Under the pieces are notes generated by a model. That model saw only the letters and a list, made by a program, of their open reading frames with translations, ran no database searches and was not told the DNA's origin. A program made the translations under genes and the position numbers. A stretch of 38,047 nucleotides of DNA, taken from positions 1 through 38,047 of IMG/VR virus record IMGVR_UViG_3300047554_000323; one strand, 5' to 3'. Position 1 is the stretch's first letter. Each line of letters starts with the position of its first letter. Below are positions 28,322 to 37,945 of this stretch, piece after piece. This stretch comes from a virus.

Positions 28322-28773
28322 TAGTCAAGGCTCGCAGAACAGATATCAATATTATTATTGATATGATGAAAAAATATAGTTCTTATAGTCCAATATTTGA
28401 ACTTAGAACTACTCACAATGAACAACACGTTAGAAATGTTGTTGATGCTATTATTGTTGGGCAGGGATTTGTTCTGTTAGCATTTAAAGATGAAACACCT
28501 GTAGGTATGTTCATCGCAATTAGACATGGCAATACTTGGAATCCAGACGTTAAGATTTTAACTGAGTTGGCTTTTTGGGTTGAACCAGAACACAGGCACT
28601 CATCTGTAGGCTATCGTCTTCTAAAAGAATACGAGAAGTGCGCGGAAGAGATGCTAATAAATAAATCAATAACTGCTTATACAGTAAGCAGACTAGAGAG
28701 TAGTGAGTTTGACCCTGCCAAAAGAGGATTCAAGCCATTAGACTTTACATATTTTAAACAATTAGAGGAATAA
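28318..28773 (+). CDS. GNAT-type acetyltransferase in the tail module
   Basis: A 151-residue protein with GNAT topology: an N-terminal helix pair (ARRTDINIIIDMMKKYSSY), strands VLLAFKDETPVGMFIAI and LTELAFWVEPEHRHSSVGYR with the R/Q-x-x-G-x-G/A-like EHRHSSVGYRL acetyl-CoA loop (degenerate), then a strand TAYTVSR. It starts inside the gpL-like stop (ATGA). GNAT genes are known in tail modules of several phages and may modify a virion or host component. The weak acetyl-CoA loop makes activity uncertain. Confidence 0.6.
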   Translation: MIVKARRTDINIIIDMMKKYSSYSPIFELRTTHNEQHVRNVVDAIIVGQGFVLLAFKDETPVGMFIAIRHGNTWNPDVKILTELAFWVEPEHRHSSVGYRLLKEYEKCAEEMLINKSITAYTVSRLESSEFDPAKRGFKPLDFTYFKQLEE

Positions 28774-28774
28774 T

Positions 28775-31700
28775 ATGCCATCATCGGTAATCGCAGCGGT
28801 AGTAGTAGAAGCATTAGGTTTAGCAGTTGGTGGCATCGCTGCGGCAGCAGTAACGTTTGGTGTCCGTTTACTTACTACGTATGTCATTAGTAATCTATTC
28901 TTAAAGCAAAACAATCAGGCTGCTGGGTCAAATCCAAATGATCAGGGTAGTAGAGTTCAACTGCCTCCAGCAACTAACAATAAGTTACCTGTAATTTACG
29001 GCACAACATGGTTGAAGCCCATTATTACTGATGCTAAACTAAGTATTGATCAAAAAACAATGTGGTATGTTTGCTCATTGTGTGAGGCACCTGAAAACAA
29101 TACAAGTGTATATGGTGGTGGTGAAATCTCTTTTGGTGATATCTATTGGGGCGACAAGAAACTAAACTTTGATGCTACCGATAAGACAAAAGTAATTAGC
29201 TGGACAACAACTGATACTGATGGCACTACTACTACAGATACTGCTGTAAATGGATTGATAAACTTCTATCTATACAGAAAAGGTTCACATAGTCAAACTA
29301 ACACTGGAAACAGTGCTATCTCTATTTTACAAGATAGTAATATTGAATCTGGAGAGCGTTGGAAGTCAACAGACCTAATGACAAATACTGCGTTCATGAT
29401 TGTAAAAGTTCAATACAATCAGGACTTGGGTTTGACTGGACTAGAAACTCTAACAGTAAAAGTTCAGAACACAATTACTAAGCCGGGCGAAGCATTATAC
29501 AACTATCTAACAAACTCATACTATGGCTGTGGCATTTTAGCTTCTGAAATCAATCAGCAAAGTCTACAAAACTTAGATGATTACTCTCAACAACAAATAT
29601 CATATACAAAAACAGATGGAACAACTGGTTATCAACATCGCTATATGTTGAACGGCGTTATTGACCACTCAAAGAGTTGCTTTGATAGTATTCAAGATAT
29701 AATGGATGCTTGTGATAGTTGGCTACAATGGAATGAAAGTGTAGGTAAGTGGTCTGTTATTATCAATAAATCTTATACACAATATGCTGGAACTCAGTCT
29801 AGCACCTCAGTTACAGACTTGTTCAATATTACGGATGATAATGTCATTGGTTCTATTCAGTTGAACCCAGTTGACATGAACGCATCACTAAACAACTTTG
29901 AAGTTACATATCCAGATACAAACATTTATGACCAAGCTGGCTTTGCGTATGGAGCACTAACTGGTATTCAACGTAACCCTAATGAACCAGATAACAAGTT
30001 GAGCATGAGATTGCCTATGGTCAATAACTCTGTTCAAGCACAATATCTAGCTAAACGTAAACTATTACAGAGTCGAGAAGACCTTATTGTTCAGTGTTCA
30101 TTAGACTACAGTGGTATTCTAGTTAACGCTGGCGATTTGGTGCGCTTTAACAGCGACAAGTTCCAATGGGTAAATAAAGTATTTCGTGTTACTCAAGTTC
30201 AAGAACGTAAGGACGATCAGGGTTCTTTAGGAGCAATGCTGACACTATCAGAGTTCAATGACAGTGTATATCAAGACATTGCTATTCAGGATTTTAAGCC
30301 AAGCCCTAATACTGGCATCAAAGACCCTACTGTTGCTTATACTCCATTAGCACCAGAATGGTATAACTTAGTAAGTGTAAATAACGTTCCTTATTTTAGT
30401 TTGAAGTTTTCTCTACCTACAAATGGCGCTTATAAAACTGTTGAGTTCTATTATAGTAGCACAGGAACTAATGATGATGACTTCAAACTACTAAAAACAG
30501 ATAAGAGCACAGGAGCAGCATACTCAAATGCTCAAGAGATCAACATAGATGTTAGTGGTTTATCTGATGGCAGTTATTATTTCAAAGTCCGTATTCAAAC
30601 AACAACTGGCAAATGGTCTGCGCTAAGTCCAGCGAGTTCAGTATTAAACTGGACAACTACAGTTAGTGTGCCTAGCGCATTAGGCACTTCTATTCAATGG
30701 AGTCCATCAACTATTGTATGTCCTAGTGATTCACAAGGTAATAATGTAACTGTTGGTCAAACTGCCAAGATTTTCTTATACATTGGCACAGCAATAATTG
30801 ATTTATGGAATCAAGTTGGCACTCAACCTAACAATACATGGTATTGTAATACAGTAGTTCCAGGTAGTGGCATTAGTGTAAGTCCAATCGTAACAAACTA
30901 TTCTGAAGATAGTGTAGCAGTTACTATTCAGGCACTGACTGCCAACTCTACTACTATTGCCTTTACTGATATCATGTATAAAGACAGTAGTGGCAATATT
31001 GTCAATTTGGGTTCAAGTTCAATCGGCGTAACTAAACTAAACGCAGGGGCTGCTGGTAGCGATGGCACTAATGGTTCTTTTGTTGCTACAGCAACATTAT
31101 ACAAATGGGCATTGAACACACCAGCTGCGCCAACTGGCTCATCATCATTCGTATGGGCATCACTAACTAATACATCATATACTGGCACTGACGGGTGGTT
31201 TACTACTATTCAGGCTAACCCACTAACTGCCAATTATAATTTGTGGGAAGCAAAGAAAACAATTTCTGCTCCAATCACTCAAACGCTTACAACTGTAGAT
31301 TGGACTACTGGAGCTAGTATCGGCTCTATCGGCAAAAACGGCAGTGATGGCATTTCTGGAACTAGTGGATATACAGTAGCGCACTCAACAAACTTTGTTG
31401 ACTTTAAACAAGGTATTGACGGGACATGGAGTCCATCTTATGTTGATGTTGCTGTCAACTATATTGGTCCAAATTTATATTCTAAAACTCAGCGAGTTTC
31501 TGTAATCGCAAATAATATTTCATACGGCACTATTAGTGGCTCCGCTGATATCACGGTAGCAACTACTGGCTCTGGAACAAAGCAAGGTAATATTACATTC
31601 TCTTCTTCTGTAACTGGGGCATCTACTAGTAGTAACGTCCCTGTTAATTTGACATCTGCGGCTGTTACATACGTTGCTAATCCTTCTTCTATTATCATGT

Positions 31701-34700
31701 ATCAGACGATGGATGGAACATATACTCCATCATCTGTAAATTCTGTTATTACATATGCTAATACTAGTGCGTCAATAACTAGAACAGTGCCAGTCACTGT
31801 TTCGTCTAATGCGATTTCTTTTGGCACTTATAGTGGCAACACACTAATCAACGTTGTCGCTACTGGCGCTGGAACAAGAAGTGGTAATATTACATTCACT
31901 TTGCCTTATGGAACTATCAGTAATCCAGTTATGGTTCCAATCTCAGTTATTGGTCTAACTGTAGAAGCCAGTGTAGATAAGAGTTATATTAGTTTCCCTC
32001 AGTTATCTAACGGAGCTTACACTAGTCCAAATACTCAAACCATTACTGCCACATTTAAAGATACCAGAACTGGCACAATAAACACAGTTACTGCTAGTGC
32101 TAGTATTTCTACTACTGGTCTTATTACTATTTCTGGCGCTAATGCTAATAACATTACAATGATTTTTAGCAGTAACAATACTTCTATTGCCGGTGTAAAC
32201 TTTACACATACAGCGTCTGGAGCAACCGTTGGTGCTACTACATATGCGCAATTATACCCAGTTGTTAACACTACTCCGTATGGCGGCTCGGTTATTGCTG
32301 TAGGCGGAGCAAACGTAAGCAACACCATTTCTAGTGGATTGACTGTTAGCTCATCTTATAGTGCTGGACAGACATTTAATAGAGCAGTTAATGATGGCGC
32401 CTGGACACCTACTCCTAATGCTACAAACATTATGACTACTGTTGCCAGCATCAATGTTCGCCGTGGGAACACGGTTGTAGGTACTGCTGGATATAACATA
32501 TTCTATAATATAAACAATAGCTCATTTACTGGTGCCGCAAACAATACAGGCGCTGTGAACTTCTCTCGTTTCACATACGGAACAATGTCTTCTACTGATA
32601 CTAGATTGCTTATTCCAGTAACTTACACTGACCCAGAAGGCACAATTTCTACTGATGTTGAAGTAAACGTTCTTCGCAGTGGCTCTCGTGGCTCAAGCGG
32701 TCCAGTAAACGTTGTTCGTTATGGTAGATTTAGTTCTCGTGAAGAGGCACAATTAGCTGGTGCCCCTATTTCTACTACTGGTTTAAATTCTAACTGGGTT
32801 CGTTCTCCTGACTCGTTCTCAGCCAGTGACCCATATACTCATACTACTTCACAATGGATATCTAACGTAACGGTTGGTGCTCCAGCGCAATGGAAATTAG
32901 TTCTTGGTGGCACTGGTAGTGGTAGTTATGTTGCTGGTCGTAAAGAAGAATACTCATTATCTATTAGTGGATATCATACTACAAGTGCTTACAATAATGA
33001 AGAGTTTGCTTTTGACTTTGGTGGACAAACAGGTGGATATGTGCTAAACGCTCCAGCAAATGATTCAATAGACTACATGCTAAAAGTTGGCACTGCTAGA
33101 TATATCAGTTTTTCTTCAGGCTCTATTTACTATGCCGCTGACGGCATCAACTTTGTAGATATAACAAGTTTTGTTAATGTAGAAAATTATAGTAAATTTG
33201 TTTCTGTTGGTTCGTATCTAATTGGTTGTCTCCGTGTTATAGAAGGTTATGATTGGGCAACATATATGCTTATTGGCACAGACCCATATAACTTAGCTAG
33301 ATATAGTGGTTTTGATCGTATTGCTAATTTTGATTATCTTACAGAAGTATCTAATTCTAAATATACAAAAACAGATTTGATTACCGTTAGAGAAAACTCA
33401 AATAATGAACTTTACATTACCGTATGTCGTTCTAATTCAGACCCACGACTACCAGCGTCTTGGACTACAGTTCCTATGTTTAGTGGTATATTTTTTCCAA
33501 ATACTTCTACACTTAACTTTAAGTTCTACAAAATCAGCAACAAACTATATGCTGTTTCTGAAAGTGCTATTTTCTCGGCAGATGATTGGAACACTGGTTG
33601 GGTTATTGTATATACTGGTTATGTTCGTCATTTTCAAACTAATGGCACCAGCGCAGTTTTTATTGATACTAGTTCTATTGATGCTACAGTTCGTGTTCTA
33701 AACACAGACGTAAACTCTACTGCTGTTGTCCTTACAGTATCTACGGCTCATTATAGACAAATAGTGTTTTATAATGGAACATACTACTTTTTAGATTTAT
33801 TTCATAATGTAAAATATACATCAACTGATGGTACTACATGGTCGTCTTCTTCATCGATGCCTATTTTATCTTCTACTGCTACTGTTTACGTCAATGATAG
33901 TGGGTTCTATTATAATAAGACATCAAGTAACTATGATTGGTATTACTCAAGTAATTTAGTTACTGAGACAGCTACATCTTGGGCTAATAAAACGTATACA
34001 AGTTATCTTAAAAACTCAAATAATTTTTATTTTTGGCAGCTTGCTACTAGCAATGATGGTCAACAACACGCAGATTTATCTATAGTTGGCACAGGTAATA
34101 GTAGAACTAGACTAAATGGTGTTGGTAGTATTGTTTCTGTAACATTACAATACTATACTGATTTATTAGGCACTGCTTCTCAAACATTTACTGCGACAAT
34201 TAAATTGGCTGGCAATTTAACAACACCCGGTCAAATTGCTGCTGATTTTGTTGCTAAGTTAAATCTAGCAAAAGGAAACAGACCATTTACTGCTACTGCT
34301 TACAATGCCAGAGTGGAAATTATATTCACTTACAATGGTAATAACTCTTCATCGGCAGGGTCATTTACAGTTACTCAAAGTAGTGGTTCACCAGCATCTA
34401 CAATTACTATTACTCCGGCTACTGCCACTGATGGTAGAAGTCCATCATTTATTGAGTTTGGTAATGTAGAAATCGCAACTAATCGTGTAGCATTAGAACT
34501 TACTTCTGCTCCATCTGTTTCCGGTAACGTTGTTACATGGACCTGTGACACCCTATCTTCTAATGGCACATTAAGTGACGGCATGGAGATCGTAGTAGAT
34601 ACTCAGCAAAGTCCAGTCGCATGGGTTGATGAATTTGATGCGACAATTGGTAATGCTACTCCTACGGCGGCAGTTAGATTCAATACAGGAAACTCTACAA

Positions 34701-35446
34701 TTAGTATTAATACTACTAATTTAAGCACATGGCTACAAACATTTGTCCCTGTTCTATCGCAAGGAAGTTATATCTTCTTACAGGGCAAGGCAGCTACCAG
34801 TTCTACTACTACAATGATGTTCTCGACTGTTGGTAATTCGTATGCGCAAGCAACTGATATTGCTACCATGTTCAATACTCAGGAAGTAGCGTATACTGCT
34901 ACAACATCTGGTAATGTAGTTACTATTACTAGTAGCGCATATGTTAATAAGAGCGATCTTACTATCAACAGAGTTGATGCTGGAACTAACGGCACTATTG
35001 TTGCTAGTGACTTTACACTGACGAAAGTTCAAGATGGTTTGGCACCATATACATCTACCATAGGTAATAAGTCATTTATTACGTTTACTGGCACATCTGG
35101 TGGCGGAAGATTTACTGCTCCTGTAGTTATTGATATTGACTATGGACAAAATACTACTGCTTCCAGCAATCCAAGTGGTTATGCTACTACAATCAGTAGA
35201 CTAAAAACTGCTTTGACTGCTAGAGGTTATTATGTATTCCAAATTGGCACTACTAATGAGCTAAGAGTAGTAGATATTGAGCCTCACGCTGGCGGCACGT
35301 TTGTTGCTACTGTTACCAATGGCTCAAACCCAACAGGCACTGTTACCGCAGTTGTTACACCATTAGACAACGGAGTAGCAGAAATAGTAACTGGAGATCA
35401 GTATAGATGGACTTATCCTGTTAATACAGGTCGCCAAATCAACTAA
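28775..35446 (+). CDS. Tip attachment / host-specificity protein (lambda J-like), 2223 aa
   Basis: The largest gene. The N-terminus has a hydrophobic stretch (15-50), then the J-type core (ATNNKLPVIYGTTWLKPIITD, KSCFDSIQDIMDACDSWLQW). A fibronectin III-like domain lies around 522-640 (YYFKVRIQTTTGKWSALSPA). Two collagen-like segments (GAAGSDGTNG at about 757, GKNGSDGISG at about 853) flank a Trp-rich module. Then come Ig-like repeats (IIMYQTMDGTYTPSSV, SISTTGLITISG) and long beta-rich C-terminal domains. It forms the tail tip that binds the host. The modular C-terminus is where host range would vary. Confidence 0.9.
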   Translation: MPSSVIAAVVVEALGLAVGGIAAAAVTFGVRLLTTYVISNLFLKQNNQAAGSNPNDQGSRVQLPPATNNKLPVIYGTTWLKPIITDAKLSIDQKTMWYVCSLCEAPENNTSVYGGGEISFGDIYWGDKKLNFDATDKTKVISWTTTDTDGTTTTDTAVNGLINFYLYRKGSHSQTNTGNSAISILQDSNIESGERWKSTDLMTNTAFMIVKVQYNQDLGLTGLETLTVKVQNTITKPGEALYNYLTNSYYGCGILASEINQQSLQNLDDYSQQQISYTKTDGTTGYQHRYMLNGVIDHSKSCFDSIQDIMDACDSWLQWNESVGKWSVIINKSYTQYAGTQSSTSVTDLFNITDDNVIGSIQLNPVDMNASLNNFEVTYPDTNIYDQAGFAYGALTGIQRNPNEPDNKLSMRLPMVNNSVQAQYLAKRKLLQSREDLIVQCSLDYSGILVNAGDLVRFNSDKFQWVNKVFRVTQVQERKDDQGSLGAMLTLSEFNDSVYQDIAIQDFKPSPNTGIKDPTVAYTPLAPEWYNLVSVNNVPYFSLKFSLPTNGAYKTVEFYYSSTGTNDDDFKLLKTDKSTGAAYSNAQEINIDVSGLSDGSYYFKVRIQTTTGKWSALSPASSVLNWTTTVSVPSALGTSIQWSPSTIVCPSDSQGNNVTVGQTAKIFLYIGTAIIDLWNQVGTQPNNTWYCNTVVPGSGISVSPIVTNYSEDSVAVTIQALTANSTTIAFTDIMYKDSSGNIVNLGSSSIGVTKLNAGAAGSDGTNGSFVATATLYKWALNTPAAPTGSSSFVWASLTNTSYTGTDGWFTTIQANPLTANYNLWEAKKTISAPITQTLTTVDWTTGASIGSIGKNGSDGISGTSGYTVAHSTNFVDFKQGIDGTWSPSYVDVAVNYIGPNLYSKTQRVSVIANNISYGTISGSADITVATTGSGTKQGNITFSSSVTGASTSSNVPVNLTSAAVTYVANPSSIIMYQTMDGTYTPSSVNSVITYANTSASITRTVPVTVSSNAISFGTYSGNTLINVVATGAGTRSGNITFTLPYGTISNPVMVPISVIGLTVEASVDKSYISFPQLSNGAYTSPNTQTITATFKDTRTGTINTVTASASISTTGLITISGANANNITMIFSSNNTSIAGVNFTHTASGATVGATTYAQLYPVVNTTPYGGSVIAVGGANVSNTISSGLTVSSSYSAGQTFNRAVNDGAWTPTPNATNIMTTVASINVRRGNTVVGTAGYNIFYNINNSSFTGAANNTGAVNFSRFTYGTMSSTDTRLLIPVTYTDPEGTISTDVEVNVLRSGSRGSSGPVNVVRYGRFSSREEAQLAGAPISTTGLNSNWVRSPDSFSASDPYTHTTSQWISNVTVGAPAQWKLVLGGTGSGSYVAGRKEEYSLSISGYHTTSAYNNEEFAFDFGGQTGGYVLNAPANDSIDYMLKVGTARYISFSSGSIYYAADGINFVDITSFVNVENYSKFVSVGSYLIGCLRVIEGYDWATYMLIGTDPYNLARYSGFDRIANFDYLTEVSNSKYTKTDLITVRENSNNELYITVCRSNSDPRLPASWTTVPMFSGIFFPNTSTLNFKFYKISNKLYAVSESAIFSADDWNTGWVIVYTGYVRHFQTNGTSAVFIDTSSIDATVRVLNTDVNSTAVVLTVSTAHYRQIVFYNGTYYFLDLFHNVKYTSTDGTTWSSSSSMPILSSTATVYVNDSGFYYNKTSSNYDWYYSSNLVTETATSWANKTYTSYLKNSNNFYFWQLATSNDGQQHADLSIVGTGNSRTRLNGVGSIVSVTLQYYTDLLGTASQTFTATIKLAGNLTTPGQIAADFVAKLNLAKGNRPFTATAYNARVEIIFTYNGNNSSSAGSFTVTQSSGSPASTITITPATATDGRSPSFIEFGNVEIATNRVALELTSAPSVSGNVVTWTCDTLSSNGTLSDGMEIVVDTQQSPVAWVDEFDATIGNATPTAAVRFNTGNSTISINTTNLSTWLQTFVPVLSQGSYIFLQGKAATSSTTTMMFSTVGNSYAQATDIATMFNTQEVAYTATTSGNVVTITSSAYVNKSDLTINRVDAGTNGTIVASDFTLTKVQDGLAPYTSTIGNKSFITFTGTSGGGRFTAPVVIDIDYGQNTTASSNPSGYATTISRLKTALTARGYYVFQIGTTNELRVVDIEPHAGGTFVATVTNGSNPTGTVTAVVTPLDNGVAEIVTGDQYRWTYPVNTGRQIN

Positions 35447-35453
35447 TTTCATA

Positions 35454-35469
35454 AAACAATAAATATAAG
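35454..35469 (+). promoter_or_regulatory. ATAAATA site upstream of the fibre genes (weak)
   Basis: AACAATAAATATAAGA just after the J stop, about 20 bases before the ATG at 35484. It is related to the ATAAATAA words elsewhere. Low weight on its own. Confidence 0.25.
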
Positions 35470-35483
35470 ATAAGGAAATAAAT

Positions 35484-35972
35484 ATGTCCCTAAAACTAAG
35501 CGATTTTAGCAAATGGATTCAAGTAGGCGATAAAATCGACTATATTGAAGTTCGCCATGGCGAACAACTTGTAATCCCATTCACAATGCGAGACAGTTCT
35601 GACGGTATCGTTGACCTATCTGGCTGGACTCTAACCGTCAACAGTGAGATTATGTCCGCTACTTTTACATACTCTACTGCCGGAGAACTTACTGGCGTTG
35701 CTGATCTAACTAAACAGAGAAATGCTAGTGGCAACACTGGTTCTACTGCGGTTGCTGGCTTAGAAGTGGTCAATATTGTAGCGGCTGCTGGCACAGGCGT
35801 GTTAAAGATTCCAGCATCTGCTACTCCTAACCCATCTACCTTAATCACACCAGATGATAACAATACACTCTTGAATATCATCACAATCACAGCAACTTAC
35901 CCATCATCGGTTACAGGTTTCTCTAACATTCGTAAATTGATGATGGGTCTAATCGTTCGTTACAGTAACTAA
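35484..35972 (+). CDS. Baseplate / fibre-base protein, BppU-like N-terminus, 162 aa
   Basis: AAGGA precedes the ATG. Residues about 20-55 (YIEVRHGEQLVIPFTMRDSS, then DGIVDLSGWTLTVNS) match the beta-sandwich pattern seen at the N-terminus of upper baseplate and fibre-base proteins (F.+RD..G...DLSGWT). The rest is Thr/Ala-rich and beta-like. It may anchor the following fibre to the tail tip. Assignment by motif and position. Confidence 0.6.
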   Translation: MSLKLSDFSKWIQVGDKIDYIEVRHGEQLVIPFTMRDSSDGIVDLSGWTLTVNSEIMSATFTYSTAGELTGVADLTKQRNASGNTGSTAVAGLEVVNIVAAAGTGVLKIPASATPNPSTLITPDDNNTLLNIITITATYPSSVTGFSNIRKLMMGLIVRYSN

Positions 35973-35981
35973 GGATAATCA

Positions 35982-37931
35982 ATGAGCACAGTAAGTTTAA
36001 ATCTGGTAAATGATAGCGTCACAGCAAACTTCTATATTGAAGGAACAACTGCTGGACCAACAGTAGGTAATGTCGCACTATTGAACCTTGACGGTAATTC
36101 TTCAAATGTTCTACGAGGCGATGGTAGTTGGGGCGTAGGTGGCGGGGGCGGCACTGCTACTGTTGCTGGTGCGGATACCCAACTACAATACAACAATGCT
36201 GGCGCACTAGGCGCTATTACAGGTGTAACAAGTAATGGTGTTGCGATTACCGCCGCTATTGCTAATGTTAAGTTGACTGGTGGGGTAGCAAGTCAGTTTA
36301 TTTCTACTGACGGCACTGGCAACTTATCATTCTCAACTATTCCCGGTTATGTTCAAACACCTCGTGTAGAGTTGATTGCTCCTGCGGTTTCTACACAAAA
36401 CTATACTTGGACACATCCTTCATTCGCATACTATGATGACGATGCTTCACTAATGAACATCTTCTCTATGGGTGTTCTAACAGACAAAGATAAATGGTCG
36501 TTGAGTGGCACTACCTTAACTTATAATGCTTGGACTTTGCCAAACGGTCAGTATGATGTCTTACCGGGCGTTGTTGCTACTGGCGCTGCTAGTGGTTCAG
36601 TGACTAGTGTAGATACTATTAACGCTAATATTATTACTGCTAACTCTGTAACTAGTGTTCGCTTAGCAGGTGAAGGTGGCAATATTAGTAATATTCAAAC
36701 ACCGGTCATCTCAAATTCAACTACATATGCCCGCACTTATAGTGATGGTCACTTCCGTGTTGCTATTAACAACGGTTTGAAGATGATGATTGATAGTGAT
36801 GGCGTAGAAATTACTGGTGCCTTAGTTCCAGCGGCTAACATCACTTATGATTTAGGCACTGCTACTCGTCGCTGGAAAGACCTGTACCTAAGTAACAATA
36901 CTATCTACCTAAACGATGTGTCGCTAAGTGCTGATGCTAATGGATTAAATGTTGGTGGCTCTACAATGGCTACCGAAGATTTTGTAGGCAATTCAATCAA
37001 CGCCCTAGGCAATATTCGCACCGTGAATTTAGACGGTAATGTGTCTAATGTGTTAAGTGGTAATGGTAGTTGGGTTCAAAACAAGACGGCTGGTGGCAAT
37101 ACTCGTGAAGTTCAGTTCAACAGTGGTGGCACTTTAAGTGGTAGTCCAAAACTAACATATGATGGAAATACACTTTCATCGTGGAGTGAGGCTGATTCTA
37201 CCACTAGTGCTGCCGCTGCTATAATTTCATTAGCTTCCAGTAATGTGCTAGGCGCGGCTTTTGCTACGGCCAGAACTCGCGGAACAAAAACCGATCCTCT
37301 ACCATTAGCCGTAAATGATACTATTGGTGCTATTACTTTTAATACATACACTGGTAATGGTAATTATACAGTTAATGGTTTGAGTGGATTCTCACCAACT
37401 AGAACATCTATTATTAGCCGAGTAGAAGGGTTGCCATCCGCAGATAACCTACCACCATCAAGCTCACTACAATTTATTGTTACTTCAAATACATCTGCCA
37501 GTATAAGAACACCACTGATTATTAATTATAATGCGGTTACAATCGCCGTCAACTCCGCTAATAGTAACGTCTACATCGTCGGTAACTCCGCTAATAGTAA
37601 CGTCTACATCGTCGGTAGCTCCGCTAATAGCAACGTCTCCATCGCCGGTAACTCCGCTAATAGTAACGTCTCCATCGCCGGTAACTCCGCTAATAGTAAC
37701 GTCTACATCGCCCCTATTTCCGCTAATAGTAACGTCTCCATCGCCCCTGCTGATAATGCTACTATTCGCATTGGCGGTGGTGCTAATACAAAAATCATTA
37801 TGCATACTCAAAACGTTCCCGCCACCTCAACATCCACAGGCACAGTCGGACAAGTAGCGTTTGACCAAAACTATATCTACTACTGTTGGGCAACAGACCA
37901 GTGGAAACGCTCACCACTATCAACATGGTAA
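35982..37931 (+). CDS. Tail fibre protein with hendecad repeats, 649 aa
   Basis: Typical fibre modules: LDGNSSNVLRGDGSWGVGGG and, again near 350, LDGNVSNVLSGNGSW, each followed by a TQLQYNNAGALG / REVQFNSGGTLSG strand-turn unit. Residues 525-590 are six 11-residue units (SANSNVYIVGN and variants) that would form a beta-solenoid or trimeric shaft. The C-terminal TSTGTVGQVAFDQNYIYYCW then ATDQWKR resembles fibre tips (the YYC.ATD.WKR pattern is common). It probably recognises host surface sugars or proteins. It starts after AAGGA. Confidence 0.85.
   Translation: MSTVSLNLVNDSVTANFYIEGTTAGPTVGNVALLNLDGNSSNVLRGDGSWGVGGGGGTATVAGADTQLQYNNAGALGAITGVTSNGVAITAAIANVKLTGGVASQFISTDGTGNLSFSTIPGYVQTPRVELIAPAVSTQNYTWTHPSFAYYDDDASLMNIFSMGVLTDKDKWSLSGTTLTYNAWTLPNGQYDVLPGVVATGAASGSVTSVDTINANIITANSVTSVRLAGEGGNISNIQTPVISNSTTYARTYSDGHFRVAINNGLKMMIDSDGVEITGALVPAANITYDLGTATRRWKDLYLSNNTIYLNDVSLSADANGLNVGGSTMATEDFVGNSINALGNIRTVNLDGNVSNVLSGNGSWVQNKTAGGNTREVQFNSGGTLSGSPKLTYDGNTLSSWSEADSTTSAAAAIISLASSNVLGAAFATARTRGTKTDPLPLAVNDTIGAITFNTYTGNGNYTVNGLSGFSPTRTSIISRVEGLPSADNLPPSSSLQFIVTSNTSASIRTPLIINYNAVTIAVNSANSNVYIVGNSANSNVYIVGSSANSNVSIAGNSANSNVSIAGNSANSNVYIAPISANSNVSIAPADNATIRIGGGANTKIIMHTQNVPATSTSTGTVGQVAFDQNYIYYCWATDQWKRSPLSTW
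37554..37751 (+). repeat. Six 33-bp tandem repeats in the fibre gene
   Basis: Units of TCCGCTAATAGTAACGTC plus a variable 15-base half begin every 33 bases from 37554 (37554, 37587, 37620, 37653, 37686, 37719). They differ mainly at TAC/TCC and GTCGGT/GCCGGT/GCCCCT. Being a multiple of three they keep the frame, so unit gain or loss would change fibre length without breaking it. Confidence 0.9.
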
Positions 37932-37945
37932 TCAAAGGAAAATAA

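Noticed and set aside
28775-35446. Diversity-generating retroelement (variable repeat in the J-like gene)
   Set aside because: No reverse transcriptase and no template repeat are present; the Ig-like units diverge as ordinary protein repeats do.
95-36000. Many minus-strand reading frames of 60-137 codons
   Set aside because: They are shadows of strongly coding + strand genes. They have no ribosome sites or promoters, and their translations are low in complexity.
37485-37857. Long overlapping frames on both strands in the fibre repeat
   Set aside because: A 33-base repeat without a stop keeps other frames open by arithmetic; the low-complexity products (VTSPSPVTPLI and so on) are artefacts.
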